Below, in pieces: positions 21,273-34,939 of a DNA stretch of 64,000 nucleotides. The notes below the pieces were generated by a model. It saw only the letters and a list, made by a program, of their open reading frames with translations. It was not told the DNA's origin and searched no databases. The stretch's first letter is position 1. Each line of letters starts with the position of its first letter. Source of the stretch: Heracleum sosnowskyi. Its lineage: Eukaryota; Streptophyta; Magnoliopsida; Apiales; Apiaceae. The position numbers were made by a program, and so were the translations under genes. The stretch is taken from positions 77,772,685-77,836,684 of the forward strand of contig CM061238.1 in assembly GCA_030848705.1 (NCBI GenBank). The letters are read 5' to 3'.

Positions 21273-21835
21273 CGATCCTCCTTCAAGTGAATCAGCTCCT
21301 CTTCTCGTCCTTTAAGGATGGAACAAGAGATCTTCCAATCCTGATGGACTGTGAAGCTGCTCAGGAGCGTTCATGCTAATTTGCAGGGCACGTGTTCCTG
21401 AGTAGAAAAATAGACTAGGAAAAAAATATGTAATTTCCATTTTCATTTGTAATGAATCTTCAAGAATTAATGAAATTTGTCTATTTTTCTCAACTGTTTT
21501 CTTTCTGTACTTGCCTGCAAAATTTGTTAGTAACACTGATATTGACATATAATAATGACGAATAGTAAACTCTGATATAATTGAAATTGAGAATTAAGAC
21601 TGAAAACTTAATCAAAGACTAAGTAAAAATCTTATTTCCAGAGTTTACCAGTAGTGTTAATGACAAAGTAGCATAGAACCTCTGGTTTTCATACCAGCTT
21701 CAATATCTGAGCATCAGGATTTACCATGACTTCCTGTCAGGATTGAGTCCTGTCAGGAATAGATCAAAAATACATACCTTTTTGAATAACCATCAGGATT
21801 TGACAGTTATCAGGATTTCCTCTCTGTAGCTTTCC
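21273..21835. other. Spacer between acidic frame and pol end, copy 1
   Basis: Noncoding. The left part looks like the 3'UTR of the acidic frame. The right part (21710-21830) holds five CAGGATT/CAGGAAT motifs just downstream of the pol stop on the minus strand. Equivalent spacers are at 27825-28387 and 34377-34939. Confidence 0.5.
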
Positions 21836-24800
21836 TCAGAAATTCTCAAAGTTCATCATTCCAAGTTCATTCACCAATTTATTGAAAGTAGCTTCAGGTA
21901 GTGGCTTGGTGAAAATATCAGCTAGTTGTTGATCAGTAGGAACAAAGTGAAGTTCAATTGTTCCTTCCAGAACTTGTTCTCTTATGAAGTGATATCGAAT
22001 ACTGATGTGTTTAGTAAGAGAATGTTGAACTGGATTTCCTGTCATTGCAATAGCACTTTGGTTATCACAATAAATAGGGATTTTTGAGTATGACAGGCCA
22101 TAATCTAACAACTGATTTCTCATCCACATTATCTGAGCACAACAACTTCCTGCAGCAATGTACTCAGCTTCTGCAGTTGAAGTGGAAATGGATTTTTGCT
22201 TTTTACTGAACCATGAAACTAGTCTTCCATCCAAAAACTGACAGCTTCCTGAAGTACTTTTCCTGTCTATTTTGCATCCTGCAAAATCAGCATCTGAATA
22301 ACCACACAACCCAAAATCTGATTCCCTTGCATACCAAAGGCCAAGTGAAGAAGTGCCTTTGAGATATCTGAAAATTCTTTTGACTACAATCAGATGGGGT
22401 TCTCTAGGTTTTGCTTGAAATCTTGCACACAGACAGGTTGCAAACATGATATCTGGTCTAATTGCAGTGAGATATAATAAAGATACAATCATTCCTCTGT
22501 AGTGAGTTACATCTACCTCAGCACCTTGATCAGGATCAAGTTTGGTAGCTGTAGCTATGGGAGTTGTAGCAGAACTATCATGCATGTTAAACCTTGTCAA
22601 TAAATTCCTTGTATATTTAGACTGATTGATAAAAATCCCTTCATCAGTCTGTTTAACTTGAAGACCAAGAAAGTAACTCATTTCTTCCATCATGCTCATT
22701 TGATATCTTGACTGCATAAGCTTGGAAAACTTTTCACATAGCTTATTGTTTGTTGACCCAAAAATGATATCATCAACATAAATCTGAACTAACAACAAGT
22801 CCTTACCATGATTCAAATAAAATAGAGTTTTATCAATAGCACCTCTTTTGAATCCACTTTCCAGTAAGAATAGAGCTAAAGTTTCATACCATGCTCTTGG
22901 AGCTTGCTTTAGTCCATAAAGTGCCTTATCCAATCTGTAGACATGATCTGGATATTTAGGATCAATGAAACCAGGAGGTTGCTCAACATAGACTTCTTCC
23001 TCCAGTTCTCCATTTAAGAAAGCACTTTTAACATCCATCTGGAAAACCTTGAATTTCTTATGTGTTGCATAAGCAAGAAATATCCTGATGGCTTCTAGTC
23101 TTGCAACAGGAGCAAAAGTTTCATCATAATCAATTCCCTCTTGTTGAGAATACCCCTTTGCAACTAGTCTTGCTTTGTTTCTGATTATTACTCCATCAGA
23201 ATCAGTCTTATTCTTGAAAATCCACTTTGTACCAACAATTGATCTATTCTTTGGTCTTGGTACTAGTTTCCAGACTTCATTTCTTTCAAATTCATTCAGT
23301 TCCTCTTGCATTGCAGTAACCCAATCAGCATCTTTAAGTGCATCTTCAACTTTCTTAGGCTCCTCCTTGGATAGAAAGTTATTGTATAAACATTCATTCT
23401 GAGTTGCACTTCTTGTTTGAACACCTGCATCAGGATCCCCAATGATCAAATCAGGAGTATGACTTGCAGTCCATTTCCTTGCTGGTGTTAAATTGTTTCT
23501 TGACGTAGATGCTCTCCCTGGATTGGTGTTATCTTGATTTGAAGAACTTGCTTGACTTGAAGCTCCCCTTGAATTATTGTTATGTCCTCCTGATAAGTTA
23601 TCAGGATCATCACTTGAACCAGTATCTAAAGAATTCTGTCCTGATGATTGAGTTGACTCTGAACTTGTAGTAGAATGTTGTTGCTCCCCCTCAACATTAG
23701 CACTACTAGAAGTATCACTATTGATTGCATCATCAGTATTTGCACCATCGGCATCTGGTGTGTCATCAGGATTTGGTGACCCATCAGGATCTGATGTATG
23801 GACAGGATCTGATTCACTTTCCTCAGGTTCCTTGGTAGCTTCATTTTCAAAAATCAATCTATCATGAGAGTCTTCATTGATTCCTGCTATCTTCTTGTCA
23901 TCAAAAGATACATTTATTGACTCCATGACAGTCCTTGTCCTCAAATTAAAAACTCTGAAGGCTCTTGATGCAGGATAGCCTATGAAAATTCCTTCATCAA
24001 CCTTTGTTTCAAATTTCCCTAGCTATTCAGGATGAGTTCCGTGAACAAAACATTTACAGCCAAACACATGCAGATGCTTCACACTTGGTTTTTTCTCCTT
24101 GAGAGATTGATAAGGAGTCACACCGTGCCTGTTTATTAATGTGAGATTTTGAGTATAGCATGTTGTGTTGACTGCTTCTGCCCAGAAATATGTAGGTAAT
24201 TTTGCTTCTTCCAACATAGTTCTGCCAGCTTCAATAAGAGTTCTATTTTTCCTTTCAACTACTCCATTTTGCTGAGGTGTGCCAGGAGCAGAGAATTGTT
24301 GAATGATTCCTTTGTACTTGCAGAACTCTTCCATCTTTGAATTCTTAAATTCAGTACCATTATCACTTCTCAAAATCTTGACTTTGTACTTTGTGGTTGT
24401 CTCAATCATTCTCACATGATCCAACAGAACTTCAGGAGTCTCATCTTTTCTGTGCAAAAAATACACCCAGGTGAATCTAGAATATTCATCAACAATTACA
24501 AGAGTGTACATTTTCTTACTGATGGACATGATGTTGACTGGACCAAATAGATCAAGATGTAGCATGTGATATGGTTCTTCAATAGAGGATTCTGATTTAC
24601 TCTGGAATGATGTCCTTCTTTGTTTTGCTTTCTGACATGCATCACAGAGTCCATCAGGAGTATATAACACTTTTGGTAATCCTCTCACTAAATCTTTCTT
24701 AACCAACTCATTGATATTGCTGAAGTTGAGATGAGAAAGCTTCTTGTGCCAATTCCAACTTTCATCTACTGAAGCTTTACTGATCAGACAGGTAGGGGAG

Positions 24801-25171
24801 TCATCAGTATTTGATTGAATGTTGGCTTCATATATGTTACCATGCCTGTAGCTAGTCAGTGCTATCTTTCTTGTTGCTTTACTGACTACTTCACAATGAG
24901 TGGAATAGAAGTTAACATGATAACCTCTGTCAGTGACTTGACTAATACTTAACAAGTTGTGTTTCAGTCCTTTCACTAGAGATACTTTTTCAACGATGCC
25001 ATTTCCAATGATTATATTGCCATATCCCAAGGTTTTTCCAATGTTGCCATCTCCATAAGACAAAGTTGGGCCAGCTTTTTCCTCAAATTCTGATAACAGG
25101 GCTTTGTTTCCAGTCATGTGCACAGAACATCCACTATCCATGACTAACACATTTTTCTTTTTACCCTGCAA
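21836..25171 (-). pseudogene. pol: Pol of element B, block copy 1
   Basis: One frame of about 1110 codons with a single internal TAG at 24023-24025. Protease-integrase part (from 25171): retropepsin D12 in MDSGCSVHMTG; integrase finger H142, H147, C176, C179; core D207, D270, E306 with 35 residues between the last two. Reverse transcriptase-RNase H part (from 23944): KLVPRPKNRSIVGTKWIFKN start, YVDD at 389-392, then RNase H with SDADFAGC, STAEAEYIAAG and IYCDNQSA, the standard copia order. The TAG lies between integrase and reverse transcriptase and is present in all three copies. Copy 1 has no other lesion. In copia elements protease releases these enzymes in the particle. Confidence 0.85.
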
Positions 25172-25187
25172 TCAGAATAGAAACGCA

Positions 25188-26517
25188 CTAGTTAGAACAT
25201 TTAGGAACCCATACTTGTTGGGTTCCTTTTCCATGCAATTTATTAACTTTCACAGCAGAAGACTTTCTGACCTTAGCAGTCCTGACAGGATTTACTCCAT
25301 CAGGATTTGCTTTGTCAGTATTAGTATTAACAAAAGCATGCTTCACTATGGCATTCTCAATGCTACCAGAGTTTGCACTCTTTTTATCAAATTTAGGCAA
25401 TGGATCATAACAGTTATAGTACAACTCATGATAATCTTTACAAGTATAAATAGAATGCCATATACTACCACAATGAAAACAGGACTTTTGTGGTTTATAA
25501 AATACTGATCTATTCCTAACATCAGACTTAGAAATATCAGCAATCTTCTTCTTACTCTTCTTACAATCAATAGCAAGATGATTAGAGTTACCACAGTTAA
25601 AACAACACTTTCTAGGTGTATTTGGGATATATTTGTAACCATTCTCTTTATTGATCCCAACTTTACCATTCCTGTTTCTCTTAACAGTAGCTTCCTTTTT
25701 CTTATCTGTCACCTCACAGATTTTATCCTTAAGCTGTTTCTGAGACAATAGACCTACATTCTTAGTGACTTTATTCATGACAGATTTAGACTTTATGATT
25801 TTAATTCCTTGAGTAGAAGTAGATCCCTTTTCAAAAGTAGAATTGGAATCCTTACCAAAAACAAAATTAATAGGAGTAATCTTAGATTTGGTTGTATCTA
25901 TAACATGTCTATAGGTCTTTGGACTGACTGTCTCATCAATGACAATTTTATCTTTCAATTTCTTATCCTCATCTGACTTATATCCTAGACACTCTTTCCA
26001 ATTCTTAGAGGTATTAATCTCATGAAATTTCCTACCAGAGTCTGTCCAGGTTCTGATTTTCTCATTAGCATATTCAAGTTCCTTTTCAAGAGCAGTACAT
26101 TTGGATTTCATCTCTAAATACATGTGATTCGCATTATCACATTCTTTTTGTACTTCTTGCATACGAGAAAATTCAGCTTCTAATATGTCATTCCTTTTTC
26201 TAAGTTCAGACATCTCAGATAAGATCCTAGTATTTTCAGCAGTTTGACTTCTAAAGCTAATATGTAATGACTTTAGAAAACGTCTTAACTCAGAAGCATT
26301 ATCAGTATCAAAATCAAAGATAGTATTTAGTACCTTATCATCAGGAGCAGAAATTACATCAGCGTTGGCCATTAGAGCATAGTTGACCACCTCAGTATCA
26401 GATTCTGAGGAAGAGTCCATCCAATCCTTGCTTGATGTGATAAGTGCCTTTGTCTTCTTGCACTCAGAAGCAAAGTGACCCATACCATTGCACTTGTAGC
26501 ATCTAACCTTTGACTTG
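25188..26517 (-). pseudogene. gag: Gag of B, N-terminally truncated, block copy 1
   Basis: Starts at the block junction (TTGACTTG, 26510-26517), just before the first zinc knuckle, so the UBN2 domain is missing. Frame is open from 26517 to the stop at 25188 (ATG at 26483). It keeps all three knuckles, a coiled-coil middle and the terminus VWVPKCSN. Upstream, the env-like frame runs into the junction out of phase, so no fusion protein is expected. Confidence 0.8.
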
Positions 26518-26779
26518 GTGCAGCATCAGGAATACTAACATCAGGATTTGCTTGAGCAGTAGAAACTGATTGCTCATTCAGAATAGAAGTGTCATGTACA
26601 TCAGTATCCTGCTTCTTTTCTAAAGGAATATGATACCTGCTTTTTGATAACTTCCTTTTCTTCTGTGGTGTAGACAATGGAACCACAGCTGCAGTAGCAG
26701 TATCAGCAACTTCCTTATTCACATTCATTATAGAGGATATAGGTAAATCATCCTCTGAGTCAGTCTCATCCCTGAGCAC
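26518..26779 (-). pseudogene. Env-like fragment cut at the block junction, copy 2
   Basis: Identical in sequence to the first 87 codons of the 18103-20226 frame, then joined at TTGACTTG to gag sequence. About 45 codons of out-of-phase gag follow before a stop (26372). It is a by-product of the duplication. Confidence 0.8.
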
Positions 26780-27483
26780 TAACTTTCATTTAACAGAAAC
26801 AACCTCACCTCCCTTTGCAGCTTTCTTCACCAGGACCCCTTGTACACCCCCTTGTAACTTCTTTTTAATGATAGGTGTAGAGGAAAAATCCTTTGAACCT
26901 GATTGCCTTCCTGACACATCAGTTCTAGCTTACTTCTTTGCTTTTACAACTAAAGTCTTTTGAGAGACATTAGAGGTGGCAGTTGACTGTTATAGACTGT
27001 TTAGGATGAATGCTTGGGTTAGGAACAAGGTGTGATTGGCCTTGTCCTATAGCATTAGAAATTAAACCATAACGAGTAGGCATTTTCCTATGTAAGAAAA
27101 ACCTAACCTCATCAGGAATAAAAGCATTTCCTATAAAACCATTTACCTTATCAGGATTTGAAAAAAAAAATTAATATGAAGTAAAATAAAATTTTATTTA
27201 AGAAAACAAAATTTAGTTTGATAATCCTGATAAGTGTTGTTTTGAAAAAACAAATGATTACAAAATAAATAGCATAATACCCATGTAACCATTCTTACCA
27301 ATTAACGAGGCAAAGTAATTATGAGAAACTGAACAGTCACCTCGATATTGAGAAAATGACCTGCATCCTTAACACACATTCTCTATAAAATAGAACTGTT
27401 AGACATAACATCATATATCTATTTAAAACACAACCCTCTCTATAGAAAAACTTACGAAAACCTTTCACCTTCTTTGTTTTTCA

Positions 27484-27824
27484 ATGGCTGCCAACCAACA
27501 ACAAAACAACTTACCATACGAAGAAGTCAAAATCTCGATGAAATCTGGCAAGAGATGTTCGATGCACTGGCTGAGATCGCAGAAGATGAAGAGCCTCAAC
27601 CAGTTCCTGATCCTCAGGAACATGAAGCGTTTGTGAATGCCATGGTTGATGTTCTCTTTCATAACTTCCATCAGGAAAATCCTGATTGGAATCCTCTTGA
27701 AAACCTCATCTACGAAGATGAAGAGGATGAAGACGATGAAGATGATGAAGAGGATGAGGAGCTCGTCCAAGAGATTGAGAGAAGAAGGAAAAGAATCCGT
27801 GATGCTTGTATGTCATCACGGTGA
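27484..27824 (+). pseudogene. Small acidic opposite-strand frame in B, copy 2
   Basis: Same protein as at 20932-21272, with the same shift near the start. One base is missing in the leader near 27434, between TATA box and ATG. Confidence 0.5.
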
Positions 27825-28387
27825 CGATCCTCCTTCAAGTGAATCAGCTCCTCTTCTCGTCCTTTAAGGATGGAACAAGAGATCTTCCAATCCTGATGGA
27901 CTGTGAAGCTGCTCAGGAGCGTTCATGCTAATTTGCAGGGCACGTGTTCCTGAGTAGAAAAATAGACTAGGAAAAAAATATGTAATTTCCATTTTCATTT
28001 GTAATGAATCTTCAAGAATTAATGAAATTTGTCTATTTTTCTCAACTGTTTTCTTTCTGTACTTGCCTGCAAAATTTGTTAGTAACACTGATATTGACAC
28101 ATAATAATGACGAATAGTAAACTCTGATATAATTGAAATTGAGAATTAAGACTGAAAACTTAATCAAAGACTAAGTAAAAATCTTATTTCCAGAGTTTAC
28201 CAGTAGTGTTAATGACAAAGTAGCATAGAACCTCTGGTTTTCATACCAGCTTCAATATCTGAGCATCAGGATTTACCATGACTTCCTGTCAGGATTGAGT
28301 CCTGTCAGGAATAGATCAAAAATACATACCTTTTTGCATAACCATCAGGATTTGACAGTTATCAGGATTTCCTCTCTGTAGCTTTCC

Positions 28388-31300
28388 TCAGAAATTCTCA
28401 AAGTTCATCGTTCCAAGTTCATTCACCAATTTATTGAAAGTAGCTTCAGGTAGTGGCTTGGTGAAAATATCAGCTAGTTGTTGATCAGTAGGAACAAAGT
28501 GAAGTTCAATTGTTCCTTCCAGAACTTGTTCTCTTATGAAGTGATATCGAATACTGATGTGTTTAGTAAGAGAATGTTGAACTGGATTTCCTGTCATTGC
28601 AATAGCACTTTGGTTATCACAATAAATAGGGATTTTTGAGTATGACAGGCCATAATCTAACAACTGATTTCTCATCCACATTATCTGAGCACAACAACTT
28701 CCTGCAGCAATGTACTCAGCTTCTGCAGTTGAAGTGGAAATGGATTTTTGCTTTTTACTGAACCATGAAACTAGTCTTCCATCCAAAAACTGACAGCTTC
28801 CTGAAGTACTTTTCCTGTCTATTTTGCATCCTGCAAAATCAGCATCTGAATAACCACACAACCCAAAATCTGATTCCCTTGCATACCAAAGGCCAAGTGA
28901 AGAAGTGCCTTTGAGATATCTGAAAATTCTTTTGACTACAATCAGATGGGGTTCTCTAGGTTTTGCTTGAAATCTTGCACACAGACAGGTTGCAAACATG
29001 ATATCTGGTCTAATTGCAGTGAGATATAATAAAGATACAATCATTCCTCTGTAGTGAGTTACATCTACCTCAGCACCTTGATCAGGATCAAGTTTGGTAG
29101 CTGTAGCTATGGGAGTTGTAGCAGAACTATCATGCATGTTAAACCTTGTCAATAAATTCCTTGTATATTTAGACTGATTGATAAAAATCCCTTCATCAGT
29201 CTGTTTAACTTGAAGACCAAGAAAGTAACTCATTTCTTCCATCATGCTCATTTGATATCTTGACTGCATAAGCTTGGAAAACTTTTCACATAGCTTATTG
29301 TTTGTTGACCCAAAAATGATATCATCAACATAAATCTGAACTAACAACAAGTCCTTACCATGATTCAAATAAAATAGAGTTTTATCAATAGCACCTCTTT
29401 TGAATCCACTTTCCAGTAAGAATAGAGCTAAAGTTTCATACCATGCTCTTGGAGCTTGCTTTAGTCCATAAAGTGCCTTATCCAATCTGTAGACATGATC
29501 TGGATATTTAGGATCAATGAAACCAGGAGGTTGCTCAACATAGACTTCTTCCTCCAGTTCTCCATTTAAGAAAGCACTTTTAACATCCATCTGGAAAACC
29601 TTGAATTTCTTATGTGCTGCATAAGCAAGAAATATCCTGATGGCTTCTAGTCTTGCAACAGGAGCAAAAGTTTCATCATAATCAATTCCCTCTTGTTGAG
29701 AATACCCCTTTGCAACTAGTCTTGCTTTGTTTCTGATTATTACTCCATCAGAATCAGTCTTATTCTTGAAAATCCACTTTGTACCAACAATTGATCTATT
29801 CTTTGGTCTTGGTACTAGTTTCCAGACTTCATTTCTTTCAAATTCATTCAGTTCCTCTTGCATTGCAGTAACCCAATCAGCATCTTTAAGTGCGTCTTCA
29901 ACTTTCTTAGGCTCCTCCTTGGATAGAAAGTTATTGTATAAACATTCATTCTGAGTTGCACTTCTTGTTTGAACACCTGCATCAGGATCCCCAATGATCA
30001 AATCAGGAGTATGACTTGCAGTCCATTTCCTTGCTGGTGTTAAATTGTTTCTTGACGTAGATGCTCTCCCTGGATTGGTGTTATCTTGATTTGAAGAACT
30101 TGCTTGACTTGAAGCTCCCCTTGAATTATTGTTATGTCCTCCTGATAAGTTATCAGGATCATCACTTGAACCAGTATCTAAAGAATTCTGTCCTGATGAT
30201 TGAGTTGACTCTGAACTTGTAGTAGAATGTTGTTGCTCCCCCTCAACATTAGCACTACTAGAAGTATCACTATTGATTGCATCATCAGTATTTGCACCAT
30301 CGGCATCTGGTGTGTCATCAGGATTTGGTGACCCATCAGGATCTGATGTATGGACAGGATCTGATTCACTTTCCTCAGGTTCCTTGGTAGCTTCATTTTC
30401 AAAAATCAATCTATCATGAGAGTCTTCATTGATTCCTGCTATCTTCTTGTCATCAAAAGATACATTTATTGACTCCATGACAGTCCTTGTCCTCAAATTA
30501 AAAACTCTGAAGGCTCTTGATGCAGGATAGCCTATGAAAATTCCTTCATCAACCTTTGTTTCAAATTTCCCTAGCTATTTAGGATGAGTTCCGTGAACAA
30601 AACATTTACAGCCAAACACATGCAGATGCTTCACACTTGGTTTTTTCTCCTTGAGAGATTGATAAGGAGTCACACCGTGCCTGTTTATTAATGTGAGATT
30701 TTGAGTATAGCATGTTGTGTTGACTGCTTCTGCCCAGAAATATGTAGGTAATTTTGCTTCTTCCAACATAGTTCTGCCAGCTTCAATAAGAGTTCTATTT
30801 TTCCTTTCAACTACTCCATTTTGCTGAGGTGTGCCAGGAGCAGAGAATTGTTGAATGATTCCTTTGTACTTGCAGAACTCTTCCATCTTTGAATTCTTAA
30901 ATTCAGTACCATTATCACTTCTCAAAATCTTGACTTTGTACTTTGTGGTTGTCTCAATCATTCTCACATGATCCAACAGAACTTCAGGAGTCTCATCTTT
31001 TCTGTGCAAAAAATACACCCAGGTGAATCTAGAATATTCATCAACAATTACAAGAGTGTACATTTTCTTACTGATGGACATGATGTTGACTGGACCAAAT
31101 AGATCAAGATGTAGCATGTGATATGGTTCTTCAATAGAGGATTCTGATTTACTCTGGAATGATGTCCTTCTTTGTTTTGCTTTCTGACATGCATCACAGA
31201 GTCCATCAGGAGTATATAACACTTTTGGTAATCCTCTCACTAAATCTTTCTTAACCAACTCATTGATATTGCTGAAGTTGAGATGAGAAAGCTTCTTGTG

Positions 31301-31723
31301 CCAATTCCAACTTTCATCTACTGAAGCTTTACTGATCAGATAGGTAGGGGAGTCATCAGTATTTGATTGAATGTTGGCTTCATATATGTTACCATGCCTG
31401 TAGCTAGTCAGTGCTATCTTTCTTGTTGCTTTACTGACTACTTCACAATGAGTGGAATAGAAGTTAACATGATAAACTCTGTCAGTGACTTGACTAATAC
31501 TTAACAAGTTGTGTTTCAGTCCTTTCACTAGAGATACTTTTTCAACGATGCCATTTCCAATGATTATATTGCCATATCCCAAGGTTTTTCCAATGTTGCC
31601 ATCTCCATAAGACAAAGTTGGGCCAGCTTTTTCCTCAAATTCTGATAACAGGGCTTTGTTTCCAGTCATGTGCACAGAACATCCACTATCCATGACTAAC
31701 ACATTTTTCTTTTTACCCTGCAA
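28388..31723 (-). pseudogene. pol: Pol of element B, block copy 2
   Basis: As block copy 1, with the shared TAG at 30575-30577. Amino-acid differences seen: Gly to Val in the protease linker (DRVYH), Cys to Tyr before the finger (SPTYLIS), Met to Thr near the C terminus (LGTMNF), Thr to Ala in reverse transcriptase (AYAAHKKF). All catalytic residues listed for copy 1 are kept. Confidence 0.85.
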
Positions 31724-31739
31724 TCAGAATAGAAACGCA

Positions 31740-33068
31740 CTAGTTAGAACATTTAGGAACCCATACTTGTTGGGTTCCTTTTCCATGCAATTTATTAACT
31801 TTCACAGCAGAAGACTTTCTGACCTTAGCAGTCCTGACAGGATTTACTCCATCAGGATTTGCTTTGTCAGTATTAGTATTAACAAAAGCATGCTTCACTA
31901 TGGCATTCTCAATGCTACCAGAGTTTGCACTCTTTTTATCAAATTTAGGCAATGGATCATAACAGTTATAGTACAACTCATGATAATCTTTACAAGTATA
32001 AATAGAATGCCATATACTACCACAATGAAAACAGGACTTTTGTGGTTTATAAAATACTGATCTATTCCTAACATCAGACTTAGAAATATCAGCAATCTTC
32101 TTCTTACTCTTCTTACAATCAATAGCAAGATGATTAGAGTTACCACAGTTAAAACAACACTTTCTAGGTGTATTTGGGATATATTTGTAACCATTCTCTT
32201 TATTGATCCCAACTTTACCATTCCTGTTTCTCTTAACAGTAGCTTCCTTTTTCTTATCTGTCACCTCACAGATTTTATCCTTAAGCTGTTTCTGAGACAA
32301 TAGACCTACATTCTTAGTGACTTTATTCATGACAGATTTAGAATTATGATTTTAATTCCTTGAGTAGAAGTAGATCCCTTTTCAAAAGTAGAATTGGAAT
32401 CCTTACCAAAAACAAAATTAATAGGAGTAATCTTAGATTTGGTTGTATCTATAACATGTCTATAGGTCTTTGGACTGACTGTCTCATCAATGACAATTTT
32501 ATCTTTCAATTTCTTATCCTCATCTGACTTATATCCTAGACACTCTTTCCAATTCTTAGAGGTATTAATCTCATGAAATTTCCTACCAGAGTCTGTCCAG
32601 GTTCTGATTTTCTCATTAGCATATTCAAGTTCCTTTTCAAGAGCAGTACATTTGGATTTCATCTCTAAATACATGTGATTCGCATTATCACATTCTTTTT
32701 GTACTTCTTGCATACGAGAAAATTCAGCTTCTAATATGTCATTCCTTTTTCTAAGTTCAGACATCTCAGATAAGATCCTAGTATTTTCAGCAGTTTGACT
32801 TCTAAAGCTAATATGTAATGACTTTAGAAAACATCTTAACTCAGAAGCATTATCAGTATCAAAATCAAAGATAGTATTTAGTACCTTATCATCAGGAGCA
32901 GAAATTACATCAGCGTTGGCCATTAGAGCATAGTTGACCACCTCAGTATCAGATTCTGAGGAAGAGTCCATCCAATCCTTGCTTGATGTGATAAGTGCCT
33001 TTGTCTTCTTGCACTCAGAAGCAAAGTGACCCATACCATTGCACTTGTAGCATCTAACCTTTGACTTG
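31740..33068 (-). pseudogene. gag: Gag of B, truncated and frameshifted, block copy 2
   Basis: Starts at the second block junction. A one-base loss with a neighbouring substitution near 32342 separates 33034-32327 (first knuckle and coiled coil) from 32330-31740 (second and third knuckles). A private Arg to Cys change lies at about 32832. Confidence 0.8.
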
Positions 33069-33330
33069 GTGCAGCATCAGGAATACTAACATCAGGATTT
33101 GCTTGAGCAGTAGAAACTGATTGCTCATTCAGAATAGAAGTGTCATGTACATCAGTATCCTGCTTCTTTTCTAAAGGAATATGATACCTGCTTTTTGATA
33201 ACTTCCTTTTCTTCTGTGGTGTAGACAATGGAACCACAGCTGCAGTAGCAGTATCAGCAACTTCCTTATTCACATTCATTATAGAGGATATAGGTAAATC
33301 ATCCTCTGAGTCAGTCTCATCCCTGAGCAC
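33069..33330 (-). pseudogene. Env-like fragment cut at the block junction, copy 3
   Basis: Same as 26518-26779: the opening of the env-like frame joined to gag at TTGACTTG (33061-33068). Confidence 0.8.
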
Positions 33331-34035
33331 TAACTTTCATTTAACAGAAACAACCTCACCTCCCTTTGCAGCTTTCTTCACCAGGACCCCTTGTACACCC
33401 CCTTGTAACTTCTTTTTAATGATAGGTGTAGAGGAAAAATCCTTTGAACCTGATTGCCTTCCTGACACATCAGTTCTAGCTTACTTCTTTGCTTTTACAA
33501 CTAAAGTCTTTTGAGAGACATTAGAGGTGGCAGTTGACTGTTATAGACTGTTTAGGATGAATGCTTGGGTTAGGAACAAGGTGTGATTGGCCTTGTCCTA
33601 TAGCATTAGAAATTAAACCATAACGAGTAGGCATTTTCCTATGTAAGAAAAACCTAACCTCATCAGGAATAAAAGCATTTCCTATAAAACCATTTACCTT
33701 ATCAGGATTTGAAAAAAAAAATTAATATGAAGTAAAATAAAATTTTATTTAAGAAAACAAAATTTAGTTTGATAATCCTGATAAGTGTTGTTTTGAAAAA
33801 ACAAATGATTACAAAATAAATAGCATAATACCCATGTAACCATTCTTACCAATTAACGAGGCAAAGTAATTATGAGAAACTGAACAGTCACCTCGATATT
33901 GAGAAAATGACCTGCATCCTTAACACACATTCTCTATAAAATAGAACTGTTAGACATAACATCATATATCTATTTAAAACACAAACCCTCTCTATAGAAA
34001 AACTTACGAAAACCTTTCACCTTCTTTGTTTTTCA

Positions 34036-34376
34036 ATGGCTGCCAACCAACAACAAAACAACTTACCATACGAAGAAGTCAAAATCTCGATGAAATCTGG
34101 CAAGAGATGTTCGATGCACTGGCTGAGATCGCAGAAGATGAAGAGCCTCAACCAGTTCCTGATCCTCAGGAACATGAAGCGTTTGTGAATGCCATGGTTG
34201 ATGTTCTCTTTCATAACTTCCATCAGGAAAATCCTGATTGGAATCCTCTTGAAAACCTCATCTACGAAGATGAAGAGGATGAAGACGATGAAGATGATGA
34301 AGAGGATGAGGAGCTCGTCCAAGAGATTGAGAGAAGAAGGAAAAGAATCCGTGATGCTTGTATGTCATCACGGTGA
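34036..34376 (+). pseudogene. Small acidic opposite-strand frame in B, copy 3
   Basis: Same protein and same early shift as at 20932-21272. Leader length is as in copy 1. Confidence 0.5.
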
Positions 34377-34939
34377 CGATCCTCCTTCAAGTGAATCAGC
34401 TCCTCTTCTCGTCCTTTAAGGATGGAACAAGAGATCTTCCAATCCTGATGGACTGTGAAGCTGCTCAGGAGCGTTCATGCTAATTTGCAGGGCACGTGTT
34501 CCTGAGTAGAAAAATAGACTAGGAAAAAAATATGTAATTTCCATTTTCATTTGTAATGAATCTTCAAGAATTAATGAAATTTGTCTATTTTTCTCAACTG
34601 TTTTCTTTCTGTACTTGCCTGCAAAATTTGTTAGTAACACTGATATTGACATATAATAATGACGAATAGTAAACTCTAATATAATTGAAATTGAGAATTA
34701 AGACTGAAAACTTAATCAAAGACTAAGTAAAAATCTTATTTCCAGAGTTTACCAGTAGTGTTAATGACAAAGTAGCATAGAACCTCTGGTTTTCATACCA
34801 GCTTCAATATCTGAGCATCAGGATTTACCATGACTTCCTGTCAGGATTGAGTCCTGTCAGGAATAGATCAAAAATACATACCTTTTTGAATAACCATCAG
34901 GATTTGACAGTTATCAGGATTTCCTCTCTGTAGCTTTCC

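Larger units (their letters stand above)
19957..26509 (-). repeat. Tandem block copy 1 of element B (6553 bp)
   Basis: Starts at the octamer TTGACTTG in the env-like frame and runs rightward through spacer, pol and the 3' two-thirds of gag to the next TTGACTTG. Only this copy is joined to a complete downstream env-like region and the 3' LTR. Confidence 0.93.
26510..33060 (-). repeat. Tandem block copy 2 of element B (6551 bp)
   Basis: Same content as copy 1, minus one base near 27434 and one near 32342. The second loss breaks the gag frame. About ten differences from the other copies were seen by eye. Confidence 0.93.

Noticed and set aside
23175..23402. Plus-strand frame across the reverse transcriptase of B, seen three times
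   Set aside because: A shadow of pol; it recurs only because the block is repeated.
25104..25508. Plus-strand 134-codon frame over gag/pol of B in all three blocks
   Set aside because: Antisense shadow of gag and protease with no promoter or family match.
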